From Chimonanthus salicifolius (Eukaryota > Streptophyta > Magnoliopsida > Laurales > Calycanthaceae), in NCBI GenBank assembly GCA_013350335.1, contig CM023538.1, forward strand, positions 57,208,769 to 57,272,768: a stretch of 64,000 bases of DNA, written 5' to 3'. Shown here in pieces: positions 35,256 to 47,821 of the stretch (positions are counted from its first letter, which is position 1; every line of letters starts with the position of its first letter). The notes below the pieces were generated by a model, which had not been told where the DNA came from, searched no databases, and saw nothing but the letters and a program-made list of their open reading frames with translations. The position numbers and the translations under genes were made by a program.

Positions 35256-36117
35256 AATATTAATAAAATTTAATTAACTTCCATAACTTTATGTAAAGAT
35301 TTAGAATAATATTTATAATGAGAAAAATATGCATCAAAAAGTGAAATAAGTAGAATATTTTAACACAATGGTAGAAACGTTTTTTTTTAATTTCCATGTG
35401 AGAGCGGTTTTCCATCTGGTAGAACACCCTTATTCTCAAGTGAAAAAAGTGAATTATTTTGTAGTTGCATCAGCAGAGGATATAAAAGATTATAACTTGA
35501 AGATAAATTTAATATTCTTTGCTAAGATTATCAAACAAATGATTAAAAAATCTTATTTTTTTATGACAAAGGTGTCCAAATGTCACACTTGTATTGGGAC
35601 AATGAACAATTTTAATTTGACTAGTCTTTGGAGCACGTATAAGTCTTTCTATCTCACACACAAAGGGTAAGAACTACAAAGAGTGACTCATTAATGTTGA
35701 ACGTGAATCGAATTTAAGACTCCACTTCTTAAAACAGACGCGTTCTCTGGAAAAAAATTCTATTATATATTGGCTTCCCTCATTTTCACCAATTTGAAGA
35801 TCTGAATAGATCCCAAAAAACTATTACTAAGCACATGAGAAGGCATCTCTTATGCATCTCTATGCATGCAATGTGTAACCCTAATGTCTCTAGTGCTGTC
35901 GTTGAGCTTCGTATTTTCATTAAATAAATAAATGAAGAACAAAGTTAGGCACTCTCTTACACAAAATAAGATGAGAAATGGTGGCAGGGCCGGTGTCTTT
36001 GATTGGATTTTTATTGATGCAATCTGAGAGTCACCATGTGGGATGTTGCCATGCCAATGGGCACTAATCAAATTCCTAAAATCTGATTGAACTGTGGTAA
36101 TAAGTTAAGTAAAAATA
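35256..36117. other. AT-rich intergenic DNA
   Basis: A 100-codon chance frame at 35368-35670 has no recognisable domain and no gene-like context. Nothing else supported. Confidence 0.4.
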
Positions 36118-36272
36118 GTTTAACTGATAATCTCCCGCCTTAGGAAACTGAATGTGTCAGGTTCGAGCCCCCATGACCTCATCTAGTGTCTTAAGAACAG
36201 TGGATATCACCTGTGGGAGTTTTACACTGTGTTTCTTACGATTTCTCACACGTAAATTAAAAAAAAAAATGA
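36118..36272 (+). mobile_element. SINE family 2 copy
   Basis: CTCCCGCCTTAGGAA, then a B-box-like CAGGTTCGAGCC, and the tail GTGGGAGTTTTACACTGTGT ... TTTCTCACACGTAAATT with poly(A). Same order as the reverse copy at 51815-51985. Confidence 0.6.
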
Positions 36273-36639
36273 TGTTAAAATAGAGAGCATATAAAGAAAG
36301 TGTCACTCTATGTTTATTATTGGGTGGATCAATTAAAACCCAATTCTATTATTAATCGGGTTATAATTGTAAAATTCAAATTTAGAATTGCAAAATCGAG
36401 CAAAGATTGGGTTAGCAATAATGTTGGATTGGATCAGATTCGGGTCAATGTAGACCCATCTTACCAACAAGAAATAAAGGGGAAAAGGAAAACTTTAATT
36501 AGGTGACATGGATGAAAGAATGAGGGGTGGTTTACCAAATGAACTAGCATAAATTAGAAGCTTCAAAGGTCTCTCTCTCTCTATATATTATAAACAAGGT
36601 AGGAAGCAGTTGGTTTTGTGAGCATAAAAATATAATATT

Positions 36640-36832
36640 TAATCTCTAAATCTCTACCGTACAAGTTTCTCATAAAGGATTAAGGGTAATCCCAAGGGGT
36701 TCTGATCCATACTCAAATTTAAAGAGCCATTTCTCGTAGCTTTAACTAATGTGTATGGATTGAGAGATTTTCACATGTCCTGAAAATTAGTCGAGTGAAA
36801 CATCTGACACCTTCAATCATAAAAGATAAAGG
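36640..36832 (+). mobile_element. SINE family 1 copy
   Basis: AAGGGTAATCCCAAGGGG (A-box region), TACTCAAATTTAAAGAGCCA, then GATTGAGAGATTTTCACATG, GAAAATTAGTCGAGTG and ACACCTTCAATCAT with an A-rich end. Confidence 0.55.
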
Positions 36833-38087
36833 GTTAAGGTGCCACCAGCTCAGTTGGGCCCCATAATCAACTGCCCAATTTATGGCTTGCTTGGCTTTAT
36901 GATCAATTGAGAATGGTATATATATCCTACCATCTCTGAGTACATTCAAGACCTGTTTGGTAGCAGTGGAATAGTTTATTAAATCGAAATCTTGAGAAAA
37001 TTTGCATTTAAGTTAGTCCCAATTAAAAAACTCCCAAGTTCTAATTTAATAAAAAATTCTTGACCATCACAATAATAAATTGACAGAAGCTCTTGTGAAG
37101 GTTGAAAAGTACTGATAGTAGTGACCATAATATTATTCTTTTCTAATTGTTGTCAACGTTTCTTTCAGAATAAGATATCTTCTATTGCAGGGATTGCGAT
37201 GCGTAGCCATGCATGGAAGCTAGCATTAAAATACACTCTCTGGGTTTTGGTTGAAATATGGATTAGTGTATGGGCTGAATTGTATCAGATTTTTCACTAT
37301 TGACACGTATTGCGGTTAGAGTCCAGACAGGTAACGAATGGATGATCAATAGGTGTCGATGAAAGTGTATCAGTATGTAGCGGTCATTATGTATCAGTTC
37401 ATCGATATGTGCATAACAGGGCGTTGTATCGGCAAACCGATTTTTTTACCCTCAGATGTAATAGGGTTTTTAAAACTTGGCATCTTAAAGCATTTTATAT
37501 TGTTTTTCAGATTTCGGCTAATTTTGAGACAAATTCAAGGTAGTTCAGATCATTTAATCTTTTCAAATTAGATTAGAGATTTTAGATTTGACTTCTTTCA
37601 ATCTTATCCTAATACTCAGGGCCTGTGAGTGAATTTGTATATTTGTAGAGATTGGTCTCACTTTCAATATGAAATAAAGAGACTCCACAGAAATTCAAAA
37701 ATAAAAAAGGGTAAATTTGACAATAGAGCTTCGCCTAAATGTCATGGATTTAGCAGCGACGAACATTACAGCGTCTAAAATGCATTTTAAAGAGTGTGTT
37801 AACACAAACTCAAGGGGTAATCAGTGGGATGTCTTAGACCAAGTTAAAAGACAAGACGTGTCTATGTATTTTTGACAAATATGAATTTGTAAATATTAAA
37901 TCTTTTCAATTTTCATGAAATTATTTTAAATATTTCAATTTATGTGTTTGGCAAGTAACGAGAAAAATCAAAGATTCTAAATTATTACACGTATTTATTC
38001 AAATAGATCTCCATCTCCTAACTTTGATTCGTCAGTTAAAAAAATTCTCTAACCTAAATAGACCTTTTCTACTCTAACCATTGCGCT
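36833..38087. other. Intergenic; possible relict of the ATCGG-word family
   Basis: At 37350-37462 the words GTATCAG, TATCGGCAAACCGAT and a right end ACCCTCAG echo the ATATCGG MITE family, but the copy is too eroded to delimit. An open frame on the minus strand at 36746-36949 has a short universal-stress-like stretch and is not called. Confidence 0.35.
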
Positions 38088-38423
38088 TGGACTTCTAGCC
38101 CAAAATACTAGCATAATAGCTGGAGTTTCTCACCTCCATATTATAACTCCCTCTCTCTCTCCCTCTCACCGATGTGAGACTCGTTCATACCCTACTATCT
38201 CCCCCTTGAATGAGGTTCTCCGGTGGATACATGTCACCAGCCATCCCATCCGGCTACGAGATCCACAAATGACTTGAGCCCTAACTTTGATACCACTTAT
38301 TGGGTCTAGACTTCTAACCCAAAAGACTAACGTGATAGGTGGAGTTCTCCAACTCTATATAACTCCCTCTCTTTCTCTCCCTCTCACCGATGTGAGACTC
38401 GTTCATATTTAACACTACCAACA
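38088..38423 (-). mobile_element. TRIM (terminal-repeat retrotransposon in miniature)
   Basis: Two direct copies of about 100-126 bases (38088-38190 and 38298-38423), both with ACTCCCTCTCT, CTCACCGATGTGAGACTCGT and CTTCTA(G/A)CCCAAAA. Between them is the complement of TGGTATCAAAGTTAGGGC (38278-38295), a tRNA-Met-type primer binding site reading on the minus strand, and CCCCCTTGAA near 38200, a polypurine tract on the minus strand. The minus-strand LTR starts TGTTGG. No coding capacity. Confidence 0.65.
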
Positions 38424-38934
38424 ATTGATATTTTGATTTTTTAATTTGAATAGATTTTTTTTCTTAATATCTTACTTTCAGAATTTCAAATATTAAAAAA
38501 TGAATGTACATGCCAGCATCAAATATGCAGCCTCTTGATTGGATAGTAATAATCTGGTGTAATTTTTTTTTTTTAAATCGACAGAGACGCTAATATTTTT
38601 ATTATTTAATAATAAAGAATATTTAAATATTAGACAGCCAACCTTGTTATCTTGAGTCATTTATGTCATATGAAAGTGATATCTTCCATGCAGCAGAGAG
38701 ACTAACCTCTGTCAAATGACTTGTCTCGGCTTGTATTTGACCTTCTCATGCAAATACACCTTGTAAAAATGCAAATCATTATCCAATGCAAACTCTCTTT
38801 TCCAATGTAGGAATTATTTATTTATTCACTTGGAAACTCTACCATCATTTATTACAAATACGTGCAACTTAATAGGATATTTTTTTTTAATTCATTAAAT
38901 TGGTAAAAGAGTTATAAAAGAACAAACAATAAAC

Positions 38935-39085
38935 CAGGAAACGGAAGTCCTGAGTTTGATTTTCACTCCACTCCAAAGACTACTTCTCGTAGAGTTATCC
39001 GATGTGTATTGATAGGAAGGGTATCACATGCTCTGAGGATTAGTCGGGTGCTTTAAGAGACCTAAATACCTTAGTAAAAAAAGTT
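38935..39085 (+). mobile_element. SINE family 1 copy, 3' part
   Basis: CCTGAGTTTGATTTTCAC, ACTTCTCGTAGAGTTATCCG, CACATGCTCTGAGGATTAGT and CTAAATACCTTAGT followed by A. Confidence 0.5.
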
Positions 39086-39192
39086 GAAATACTTAACGAT
39101 GTAAATTCTTAATCTAATATTATCATAAAGAGAGTATCAATCTGTCAAAAAGAGAAAAAATAAAAAACTTTTTAAAAACTTTTTGCTACGAG

Positions 39193-39329
39193 CAAGGGTT
39201 TAAAATTCGGTATCGGCCGATATTTTTCTCTCCTTTTTTTTTTTTTTTAACAAAAACAGCCAATATTGTAATATCTGCAGATATGATACAGCCGAAATAT
39301 CGACATATCGACCGATATTCAGACCCCTG
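39193..39329. mobile_element. Small ATATCGG-word hAT-type MITE, 137 bp
   Basis: Ends CAAGGGTTTAAAATTCGG and, from the right, CAGGGGTCTGAATATCGG, closely matching the 562-bp copy at 56872-57433. The 8-base flanks GCTACGAG and ACTAGAAG agree at only 5 positions, so the duplication is eroded or absent. Confidence 0.6.
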
Positions 39330-39424
39330 ACTAGAAGTATCACTTTTACTTAGATGAGAGGGTCTATTAGATGCTTGGGTGCTCTAGCATAGAGTGTTGA
39401 ATGATAGGACCCATCTTCTGATAA

Positions 39425-39658
39425 AAATAGACTAGTGGTTGAATGGTTAATTATATAGATTGCCAAACTTTTTAAAATGGATTTTATCAAACTATCTTAT
39501 TGTTTATTTCTTCAAATTGTCCTGTGCTCGATTCTCATTCTACCTCAAATGGTCACTTTTCGTAGAGCTATCCGATGTGTGTGAGTAACAAAGTTTACAT
39601 ATTTCCGAAGATTAGTCGGGTGCTCTATAAGGTCTAGACACCTTGGTCATAAAAAAAC
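39425..39658 (+). mobile_element. SINE family 1 copy
   Basis: Head TAGTGGTTGAATGG, a zone TCGATTCTCATTCTACC, then GGTCACTTTTCGTAGAGCTA, CCGAAGATTAGTCGGGTGC, and CTAGACACCTTGGTCAT followed by A. One of the better-preserved tails. Confidence 0.6.
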
Positions 39659-40107
39659 AATTATATAAGTATTTTTACTAAGACATTCAATTTAATGACA
39701 TAAAAATATCAATTGAACATCAATTTAAATTAAAGAATAAAATAAAAAAAATTAGCAATTTACATTTATCATCAAATGGGCATGAAACCATTATGCTCGA
39801 GGCCTTCCTAGATCGGATCTCAAATGGTATAAGACAATGATTTTAACATATTGACAAATGTTTATTGGACCGACTCATTGACTTAGATTACTAGGGTTAG
39901 AAATGGCTGATGGGGGAACTTTCAATATTTAAAATACTCATGACACCTCACAGTGTCTTAAACTCGACTGATTTGATTTAAAATATGGACGGATTAACTC
40001 AACTCATTTAAAATGTTAATTGATTTAAGTAAAAAATATTGAACTTTTATTTATTTGGACCAAGCTAGGATTATATTTTGTATAACCCAAAAAGTCCAAA
40101 TTATATA

Positions 40108-40298
40108 CTCCTTCCGTTCCATTTTAATTGTCTCATTTAAAATATTTGTATTTTTTAAGGAACTCTCTATATAAGACTAGTATTCCATGTGATCTTATCC
40201 ATTTTCAACACACTTTATACTACTCTAAGATAAATGAGACAACTAATTTGAGATAATTCCAAAATCCATAAAAGACAAATAATTTGGGACAGAGGGAG
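40108..40298. mobile_element. Stowaway-type MITE, 191 bp
   Basis: CTCCTTCCGTTCCATTTTAA at the left and a right end TTTGGGACAGAGGGAG, flanked by TA on both sides (40106-40107, 40299-40300). Shorter and better preserved than the copy at 2190-2598. Confidence 0.8.
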
Positions 40299-40374
40299 TA
40301 TAACACTACTACAGAAGTCAGGCATTCTTGGCGCCCTGGAACAAGGGTCCCATATGGGACCCACTTTATTTTAA

Positions 40375-40557
40375 GGGAAATGATTCGTGCACTCCCCATT
40401 TTTACCTAAGGTGCACTCCCTATGAGTGAAGTGTCAGTTTTGTCCTCTACTTTTCTTTCCTTTTTCCAGTAAAACACCCTCATTTTTACCCAAAAGTGAC
40501 ATTTCACTCATAGGAATTGCACGTTGGATAAAAATGGGGGTGCACGAATCATTTCCC
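40375..40557. mobile_element. MITE, 183 bp, perfect TSD
   Basis: Starts GGGAAATGATTCGTGCACTC and ends GTGCACGAATCATTTCCC; the inverted arms continue inward for about 60 bases (ACTCATAGG against CCTATGAGT). Flanked by TATTTTAA on both sides (40367-40374, 40558-40565). Lies 67 bases from the Stowaway element. Confidence 0.85.
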
Positions 40558-40565
40558 TATTTTAA

Positions 40566-41364
40566 ATGTCCTGCTATTTTTTTTCATTTTAAAAGATCCA
40601 ACTTTTCATAATTTCTATTAGTGCATTATCAACCGTCCGTTTTATTAATTATAATAAGTCAAAATATTTATCTAATAGTTAATTTTTAATCATTAATTTG
40701 AGCTCTAGAAGAGGCTTCCTACAATTATTGGAGACGTCACTTGTGCCATGAGGACTCATATAATTGGTTCTCACACAAACAAAAGTACATCGATTTGTTG
40801 TGAATTGTTTATAAGATTTACTTTGGAGGTGACGATGATGATGAATTAATGTGAAAAATCTATATTTATATAGGTAGGATATGCCTCAAAAATTAAGTAA
40901 AATGAATTATTCTAAATATGATTTAAATATTAAAAAGTTATTAATAAGACATTAAAGAGAATAAAAAGAAAAAATTTTAATTACTCAATTTACAATGAAC
41001 TAACTGAGAATAAATCTTATAGAATTGAAGTGATGACGAGAAATCTGTCTAAAAAAGTGTGAGTTTTGAGTTCGATGTTAACTCCAACTCTCGTAGAATT
41101 AATTGATGTATAAATAGAGACACTTACACATTTTCCTCAAAATTGATCAAATACTTATTAGAGACCTCGACAGCTTTGCCCTTAAAAAAACTAATTGAGA
41201 TTCCCATATATTTACTATTAAAATATACCTTAATAAAATCATATAAAACTATACAACCTACTTAAAAATGGTGCAACAAAAGGACACTTGGATTTGGTGG
41301 CTCAAACCAACAATTATCCAATGTGTGTATTAGTTTGAATGAAAAAGAATATTTAATTAAATAT
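40566..41364. other. Intergenic upstream of the receptor kinase gene
   Basis: AT-rich. A decayed family-1 SINE (GAGACACTTACACATTTTCC, AAAATTGATCAAATAC, GAGACCTCGACAGC then A) is visible at about 41040-41190. No gene. Confidence 0.4.
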
Positions 41365-41372
41365 TATAAAAT
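41365..41372 (+). promoter_or_regulatory. Candidate TATA box for the GSO-type gene
   Basis: TATAAAAT about 35 bases before the C/T-rich stretch that looks like a leader. The match is good but the surroundings are AT-rich, so chance is possible. Confidence 0.35.
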
Positions 41373-41399
41373 AAAATAAAGAATACAAGTAAGTTGGAC

Positions 41400-41853
41400 T
41401 TTGTCTTGTGTATTGGAATTATTCCAGTCCTGTGACATTGACTTTGTTGCACCAATTCAGATTTTAAAAACAGCAAGGCAACCGCTCTCTTTCAGCTTCC
41501 ATCCAAACAGGGAAATTCACAACATCTCTGCCTTCTTTCTTCTTTCTTCATTTTCTCTTCTTCTTTCTTCTTCTTCTTCTTCTCTCTCTGTCTGTCATTT
41601 GCTGAGTGGAAGAGAATATCGAGATATGGGAGTTGGGTCGTCGTCATTAATGAGATCAGAATGGTTTGGATGACACGCCATATTCCTCTTTAAAATCTCT
41701 CCATCTTCCCAACTTCCCTTATCCAACTCTGTCATCTTTCTTAAACCTCTGTTCGAGGAGACTCTGTTCCTGCCTTGCATGCAAGCTACAGCTCTTGCTG
41801 CCGTCCATACAAACTTCCATGAATGAATGAATTCATCCATCAATGAGTAAACG
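41400..41853 (+). other. Putative 5'UTR exon of the GSO-type gene
   Basis: A gene-like, TTC-rich leader (41537-41600) contrasts with its AT-rich surroundings and ends near donors at 41847 (GTAAAC) and 41854 (GTGGGT). The gene's ATG at 42948 is preceded by a strong pyrimidine tract and TTGTAG|AC, an acceptor only two bases upstream. A 1.1-kb 5'UTR intron would connect them. The leader contains short upstream ATGs (one encodes MGVGSSSLMRSEWFG). This could instead be an independent transcript. Confidence 0.4.
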
Positions 41854-42114
41854 GTGGGTGGGACTCTTTTAGATTTGTTGATAATTTCTCTTTTTTTTTT
41901 TTTTTATTAAAGTTGAGCTCACTTTATGATTCAGGATAACCCGCGGTTGACTTAACTCGGCTTCATTTTCTTTGATTTTTAGGTTGATTAGGTTTTTTCA
42001 ATTTTATTTAGTGGATCAGATTAATCGTGGATTATCATGCATCACTCTGAGATAGTTAATTGAAAAAAGTTCGAATTATTTGAGAGAAAAGTTGAATTTA
42101 CTATTTTTTTTTTA

Positions 42115-42290
42115 AAAAAAAAATGGAGGTGTCCCAACATCGCACTCGACTAGTCGTTCAGAGTGTATGAAAATTCCCACACCCAATTAATCCCTTGGAC
42201 ATGTGAAAATCCTGCACCTAGCTAGTCTCTCGAAATATATGAAAACTCTCCAATCCACACACACCAAATAAGTCTAAAGAGAATGGGTCT
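42115..42290 (-). mobile_element. SINE family 1 remnant in the inferred leader intron
   Basis: Complement of the family core is visible twice: CGACTAGTCGTTCAGAGTGT, and CTAGCTAGTCTCTCGAAATA with ATCCACACACACCAAATAAG. The copy is rearranged. Confidence 0.4.
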
Positions 42291-42947
42291 TCATAAAAAA
42301 AAAAATTAAACTTATTTGAGATAGTTGATCATGCATAAGATAAAGTTAAAATTGGAATATTGGTAGTCTTCTTTTACATGATCAAGATATCGAAGTCCCT
42401 TGAAACACGGAATAAATTTTCAAAGAATATGTTAGTCTTTCTAGTTATATATACCGAATAATTTTACGGAAAGTGACTCTTTAGAATAAATAGTCTTGAA
42501 TATTTTATTGTTGAGTAAAATGATTTTTTATTTTAAAAGTCTATTAGATTATTTCTTAACTATTTGATAAGAGACATCATTATTTCCAAGTATGTTTTTG
42601 CGGCCTGTTTAAATGTATGATGTGTTTTTCTATAAAAAAATATTTAACTATGTAGTGAAGTATTGAGTAAGGTATAAATATTTAGTGACGTACCATGTCA
42701 TATATTTTAATAAAATAATAAAAAATATTATATTAAGAAAAGTCATATAAACAATTTAAGAAGCAAAGCTCTGAAATGAGATTTTGCCATCCCGGTATTT
42801 TGACGATAAATTGAGACTGCTTCGTCTTTATTAATTTCATCTCCATGCAAAGCTCTGAACGAGGCCATTACTCCATTTTTGTTTCTCTTCTGAGATAATT
42901 TGTAAAGTTCTTCTCTTCTCTTCTCTTCTCTCACTTGTGTTGTAGAC

Positions 42948-45900
42948 ATGGCGAAAGCAAAGCTTGGAGGCATCTGGTTGCTTCTTGTCCTCCTTTTCTT
43001 GGCTGTTTTCTACTTTCCAATCGTGTCAAGCAACCACGACTCGTCCGAGTCGACTCTGGCCATTCTTCTGCAGGTGAAGAAATCGTTCGAACAAGACCCA
43101 TTACATGTATTACGAGGCTGGTCTTCACATAATCGCGATTTCTGCAAATGGCGAGGCGTTGCGTGCGACTCAGTGAGTCGTGTGGTGGGTCTTAATCTCT
43201 CCGAGTCCTCTCTCTCAGGGTCGGTGTCGCCTGCTCTGGCCCAACTGCACCACCTTGAATACCTCGACCTCTCTTCCAACCAACTCACCGGACCCATCCC
43301 GAGTCAACTTGCCAACCTTTCCTCACTCACCACTCTTCTTCTCTTCTCAAACCAGCTCACTGGCCACATACCGAGTCAACTCGGTTCACTAACCCAGTTA
43401 CTGGTCCTTCGAATCGGCGACAATGGTCTTTCAGGCCCAATTCCCAGCTCACTTGGCAACCTCTCCAACTTGACCTCACTGGGTCTAGCTTCTTGTAGTC
43501 TCTCCAGTTGGATTCCACCCGAATTGGGTCAACTTGGTCGACTTGAAAACCTGATCTTACAGCAGAATGAGCTCGAAGGACCGATTCCGCCCGAACTTGG
43601 AAACTGCTCCAGCCTCGTCATCTTCACTGTCGCTCTCAACAACCTCAGCGGACCGATTCCAAGCGAGTTGGGTCTGCCGCAGAATCTCCAGATACTGAAC
43701 CTCGCGAATAATACACTGGAGGGAGAGATACCGAGTCAACTCGGTAAATTGAATCAACTCGTCTATCTCAACTTCATGGGCAATCAGCTCACAGGTCGAA
43801 TCCCGCCGGCTCTATCGCAATTGGGTTATCTTCAGAATCTGGATTTGTCAATGAATAAGCTTGTCGGAGACGTTCCAGTAGAACTCAGCAGCATGGAGGA
43901 GCTGATTTTCTTGGTCTTGTCTGGGAACAAGCTCTCAGGTTCTTTACCTGTAAGTATCTGTTCTAATCCAAATTCAAAATTAGAGAACCTGCTTCTATCT
44001 AGAAACAGCTTTCTTGGGGAAATTCCAACCGGAATTGTACAATGTAGGTCACTTAAACAGCTGGATTTAGCAGACAATCAGCTCAATGGAACGATTCCTG
44101 TTGAATTAGGTGATCTGAGGAATCTAACTGATCTTTTACTCAATAACAACACCTTCAAAGGATCGATTCCCAGGTCGCTTGGGAACCTTACTAATCTCGA
44201 AACACTGTCCCTATATCACAACAATTTGATTGGAAAACTGCCAGAGGAGATTGGAATGCTTACTTCACTTCAAATTCTCTATGCCTATGAGAATCAGTTG
44301 TCGGGTGAGATCCCATTATCGATTGGGAACTGCTCGAGCATGCAGGAGATTGACTTCTTTGGAAATCAATTCAGTGGAAGCATTCCGATCACCATAGGAA
44401 GGTTAAAGGAACTGAGCTTTCTTGATCTCAGGCAAAATGATCTCTCAGGAGAAATCCCTCCTACCTTGGGAAATTGCCACCAGCTTACTGTTATTGATTT
44501 AGCAGATAATCAGCTTACGGGCAGTGTTCCTGTTACATTCAGATATCTCCAATCTCTTCAGCAGTTGATGCTGTATAACAATTCATTTGAAGGGAGTATT
44601 CCTGATGAGCTCATCATGTGTGGGAATTTGACTAGAGTGAACCTCTCACACAACAAATTTAAAGGTAGCATACTTCCTCTATGTGGTTCTCGATCGCTTC
44701 TCTCGTTTGATGTTACCAACAATATGTTTGACGGTGAGATTCCACCCCAGTTGGGGAATTCTCCATCACTCACACGAATTCGATTGGGAAAGAATCAGTT
44801 CAGTGGGGAAATCCCTTCACTTTTAGGGGAGATAGGCGAGCTCACACTTCTAGACCTCTCGAGCAACTCAATCAATGGAACAATGCCAGAAGAGCTCTCC
44901 TCCTGCAAGAAGCTGACCCATGTTGATTTGAATGACAACCTTCTTAGTGGGCCCATCCCTCCATGGCTTGGAAGCTTGCCTCAGTTGGGAGAGCTTAAGC
45001 TCTCATCAAACCAATTCATAGGATATCTGCCTCTGGAGCTCTTCAATTGTTCTAGTCTCATCTTGCTTTCAGTTGATAATAACTTACTGATGGGTGATTT
45101 ACCTCGTGAAGTTGGCAATCTTGGTTCTCTAAATGTACTGAATCTCAACAGAAACAAGTTGACCGGACCAATCCCTCCTGACATTAGCAAGCTAAGCAAG
45201 CTCTACGATCTTCAACTCTCCCAAAATGCCTTCAGTGGTGAAATACCGGTGGAGCTTGCACAGTTGCACAACTTGCAGACCACGTTAGATCTCAGCTCCA
45301 ACAATCTGACAGGTGAAATTCCGCCTTCCCTAGCAACACTGTCTAAATTGGAAGTGCTCAATCTCTCCCGCAACATGTTATCTGGAGAACTTCCTCCTGA
45401 GATAAGCACAATGAGCAGTCTGGGTGAGCTCGATCTCTCATACAATAATCTTGAAGGCCATTTGGATAAGCAGTTCTCCCGTTGGCCATCAGTGTCATTT
45501 GTAGCAAATGATGGCCTTTGTGGAAGGCCCCTTGGCCCTTGTGATGATACCAGTTCAGAGCGGCATCATCTGCACCTAAATGCCCCATCTGTGGCCGCAA
45601 TTGCAGCTACCTCAACCTTTGCTGTTGTTCTTCTAATATTGGCCCTTGTCATTGCATACAAACGCATCCGGCAATCTCTGAGGACTCATGAATTGGTTGG
45701 CACGTATTCGTCAAGTTCTTCACAAGCCAAAAGGAAACCATTCTTCCAAGGTCCCAAAAAGCGAGAATTCAATTGGGAAGAGATCATGGATGCAACCAAC
45801 AATCTCAGCAATGAATTTGTTATTGGGTCAGGTGGTACAGGGACAGTTTACAGAGTGGATTTGCCAACGGGGGAGACGGTGGCTGTTAAGAAGATGTGGC

Positions 45901-47821
45901 GGAAGAATGACGTTGTATTAAATAGAAGCTTTGTAAGAGAAATTCAGACAATTGGCAGGATAAGGCACCGACATTTGGTGAAGCTGATGGGGTGCTGTAA
46001 CAATCGCAAGGGTGCAAATCTGTTAGTATACGAGTATATGGAGAATGGGAGTGTTTGGGATTGGCTGCACAGACCAATGCTGAACAAGAAGAGCAAGTTA
46101 CAGTGGGAATCAAGGTTGAGGATAGCAGTTGGGTTGGCACGAGGTGTGGAGTATCTCCACCACGATTGTGTGCCGGTGATTGTTCATAGGGACATAAAGA
46201 CCAGCAATCTGCTACTTGATGTGGACATGGAGGCACATTTAGGAGATTTTGGGCTAGCCAAGCTTCTGATCGAGAACAATGATGTTGGCAGTGGCACTGA
46301 TTCCATGTCTTGGTTTGCTGGATCATACGGCTACATTGCTCCAGGTACTCTTTTAACTGAAAAAATGATAGGTGATAATAATTAAAATTATGGGTACTGG
46401 GTTCATTTGGATCAGGTGAAAAGCAGGGCATGTAGTAATGCACTTTGTTCTCGAAAAGTGGTGCTCATTAGCGAGTCTTTTTGCCCTTTTCAAGCAATTC
46501 TAAATCTTTCTTGCAAGAATATGAACTATTTTTGCCTGGAGGAGAATTGCCTTGGAACTGAATCACCTAATTTTTCAGAATTGCCAGGCGACTCCTCTAA
46601 ATTTTTGCCCAACCCGAATAGTGGCCATGAACCAGATTAGAGTGAAGAGCCCAAAGTGAAAATGACTGAACTATATACACTCCTTGTACTTGTGATATGA
46701 TACACTGTTGGATTGCCACTGATCTTCTTGATATCTGCTCAATTTGATGGTGTCCCAGATGTGAGTGTTCTGCCAGTCAGAGTTCATTGAAATGATTTTG
46801 ACCAAATGAAGAATATTCACAAAAAAGCCAAAAATGGAACATTTGGTGTACATACCATCACTTCTCTTGAAGATTAGACCTTTCAATTGTGTACAGGTCT
46901 GGTCATCCAGCAAACTCTTGATCTTCACTGCATCCCTCACAAGTTCTTGGAATCTCTAATAGACCTCTAGTAGGCTTGTAAAAGGTCATCTCTGGATTGA
47001 GACCATCTAGATCAGAGTGAAAATCACTGGATCCGAGCTTAAGCATAGAGCCAATTATATTTGCTCTGTCGCAGATTGAAGTATCGACATCGTCTTCAAC
47101 AAAACAACGAGAAAATCTAGTTTGTTTTTTCTAAAAATTTAAAATTATATAGGTTATGTAACTCAGGAAATTGACTGAACCTGAACTAACTGATCAGATA
47201 TGGGTAAAGATAATTAAGACCCAAGTCTACCCTTGGGTGGAATAAACCATTAAATAACCCTCTGAAACTCTTTATACAGGCCCTAATTGTTCCATGAAAT
47301 CTATCACCTCCTGAAAATTGACATTTAGGGCATGGTTGTTGGTTCTGGTAGAAAATTTACCTATTTCGACTCTGTATCCTCGGTGTGTTTCTTACAAATG
47401 ATATGTACAACACATGTAACAGTTTTGCCTTGCGGCATGTATATTTTCAGAGTATGCTTACTCATTCAGGGCTACTGAGAAAAGCGACATGTACAGCATG
47501 GGCATTGTTTTAATGGAGCTGGTGAGTGGGTTCATGCCAACTGACAGGGCCTTCAGTGAAGACATGGATATGGTGAGGTGGGTGGAGTCGCACATGAATA
47601 TGCCAAGCCCTGCAAAAGAGGAACTGCTAGACCCTGCATTGAAACCTCTTTCTCCTGATGAAGAGTCTTCCATGTTTGAGGCTCTTGACATTGCATTGCA
47701 GTGCACAAGAACAGCTCCCGCCGAGAGACCATCGGCACGTGAAGTCTCTCACCTTCTGCTTCATATATCGAAGGCTAATGATAAGCTATCTTCCTCAAAG
47801 AAGGCTGCTGAATTCAAATAA
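42948..47821 (+). CDS. GSO1: LRR receptor-like kinase, GASSHO (GSO1/GSO2) type
   Basis: Two coding exons, 42948-46344 and 47451-47821, join through a GT-AG intron of 1106 bp that splits a Glu codon inside the APE motif; the product is 1255 residues, matching GSO1/GSO2 (about 1250). Order: signal peptide (1 to about 28), N-terminal cap with CKWRGVAC, about 30 LRRs (to about 845), transmembrane helix 882-904, and a kinase with GSGGTGTVYR loop, Lys981, HRD at 1080-1082, DFG at 1100-1102 and APEY after the junction. All catalytic residues are present, so it should be an active Ser/Thr kinase. The GASSHO group perceives sulphated CIF/TWS peptides to build the Casparian strip and embryonic cuticle; this role is inferred from family. 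The start fits a signal peptide and has G at +4. GSO1 versus GSO2 cannot be settled here. Confidence 0.93.

Noticed and set aside
36746..36949. Minus-strand frame with a universal-stress-like stretch (IDHKAKQAINWAVD)
   Set aside because: Only about 14 residues resemble the family; half of the frame is SINE sequence and no further domain follows.
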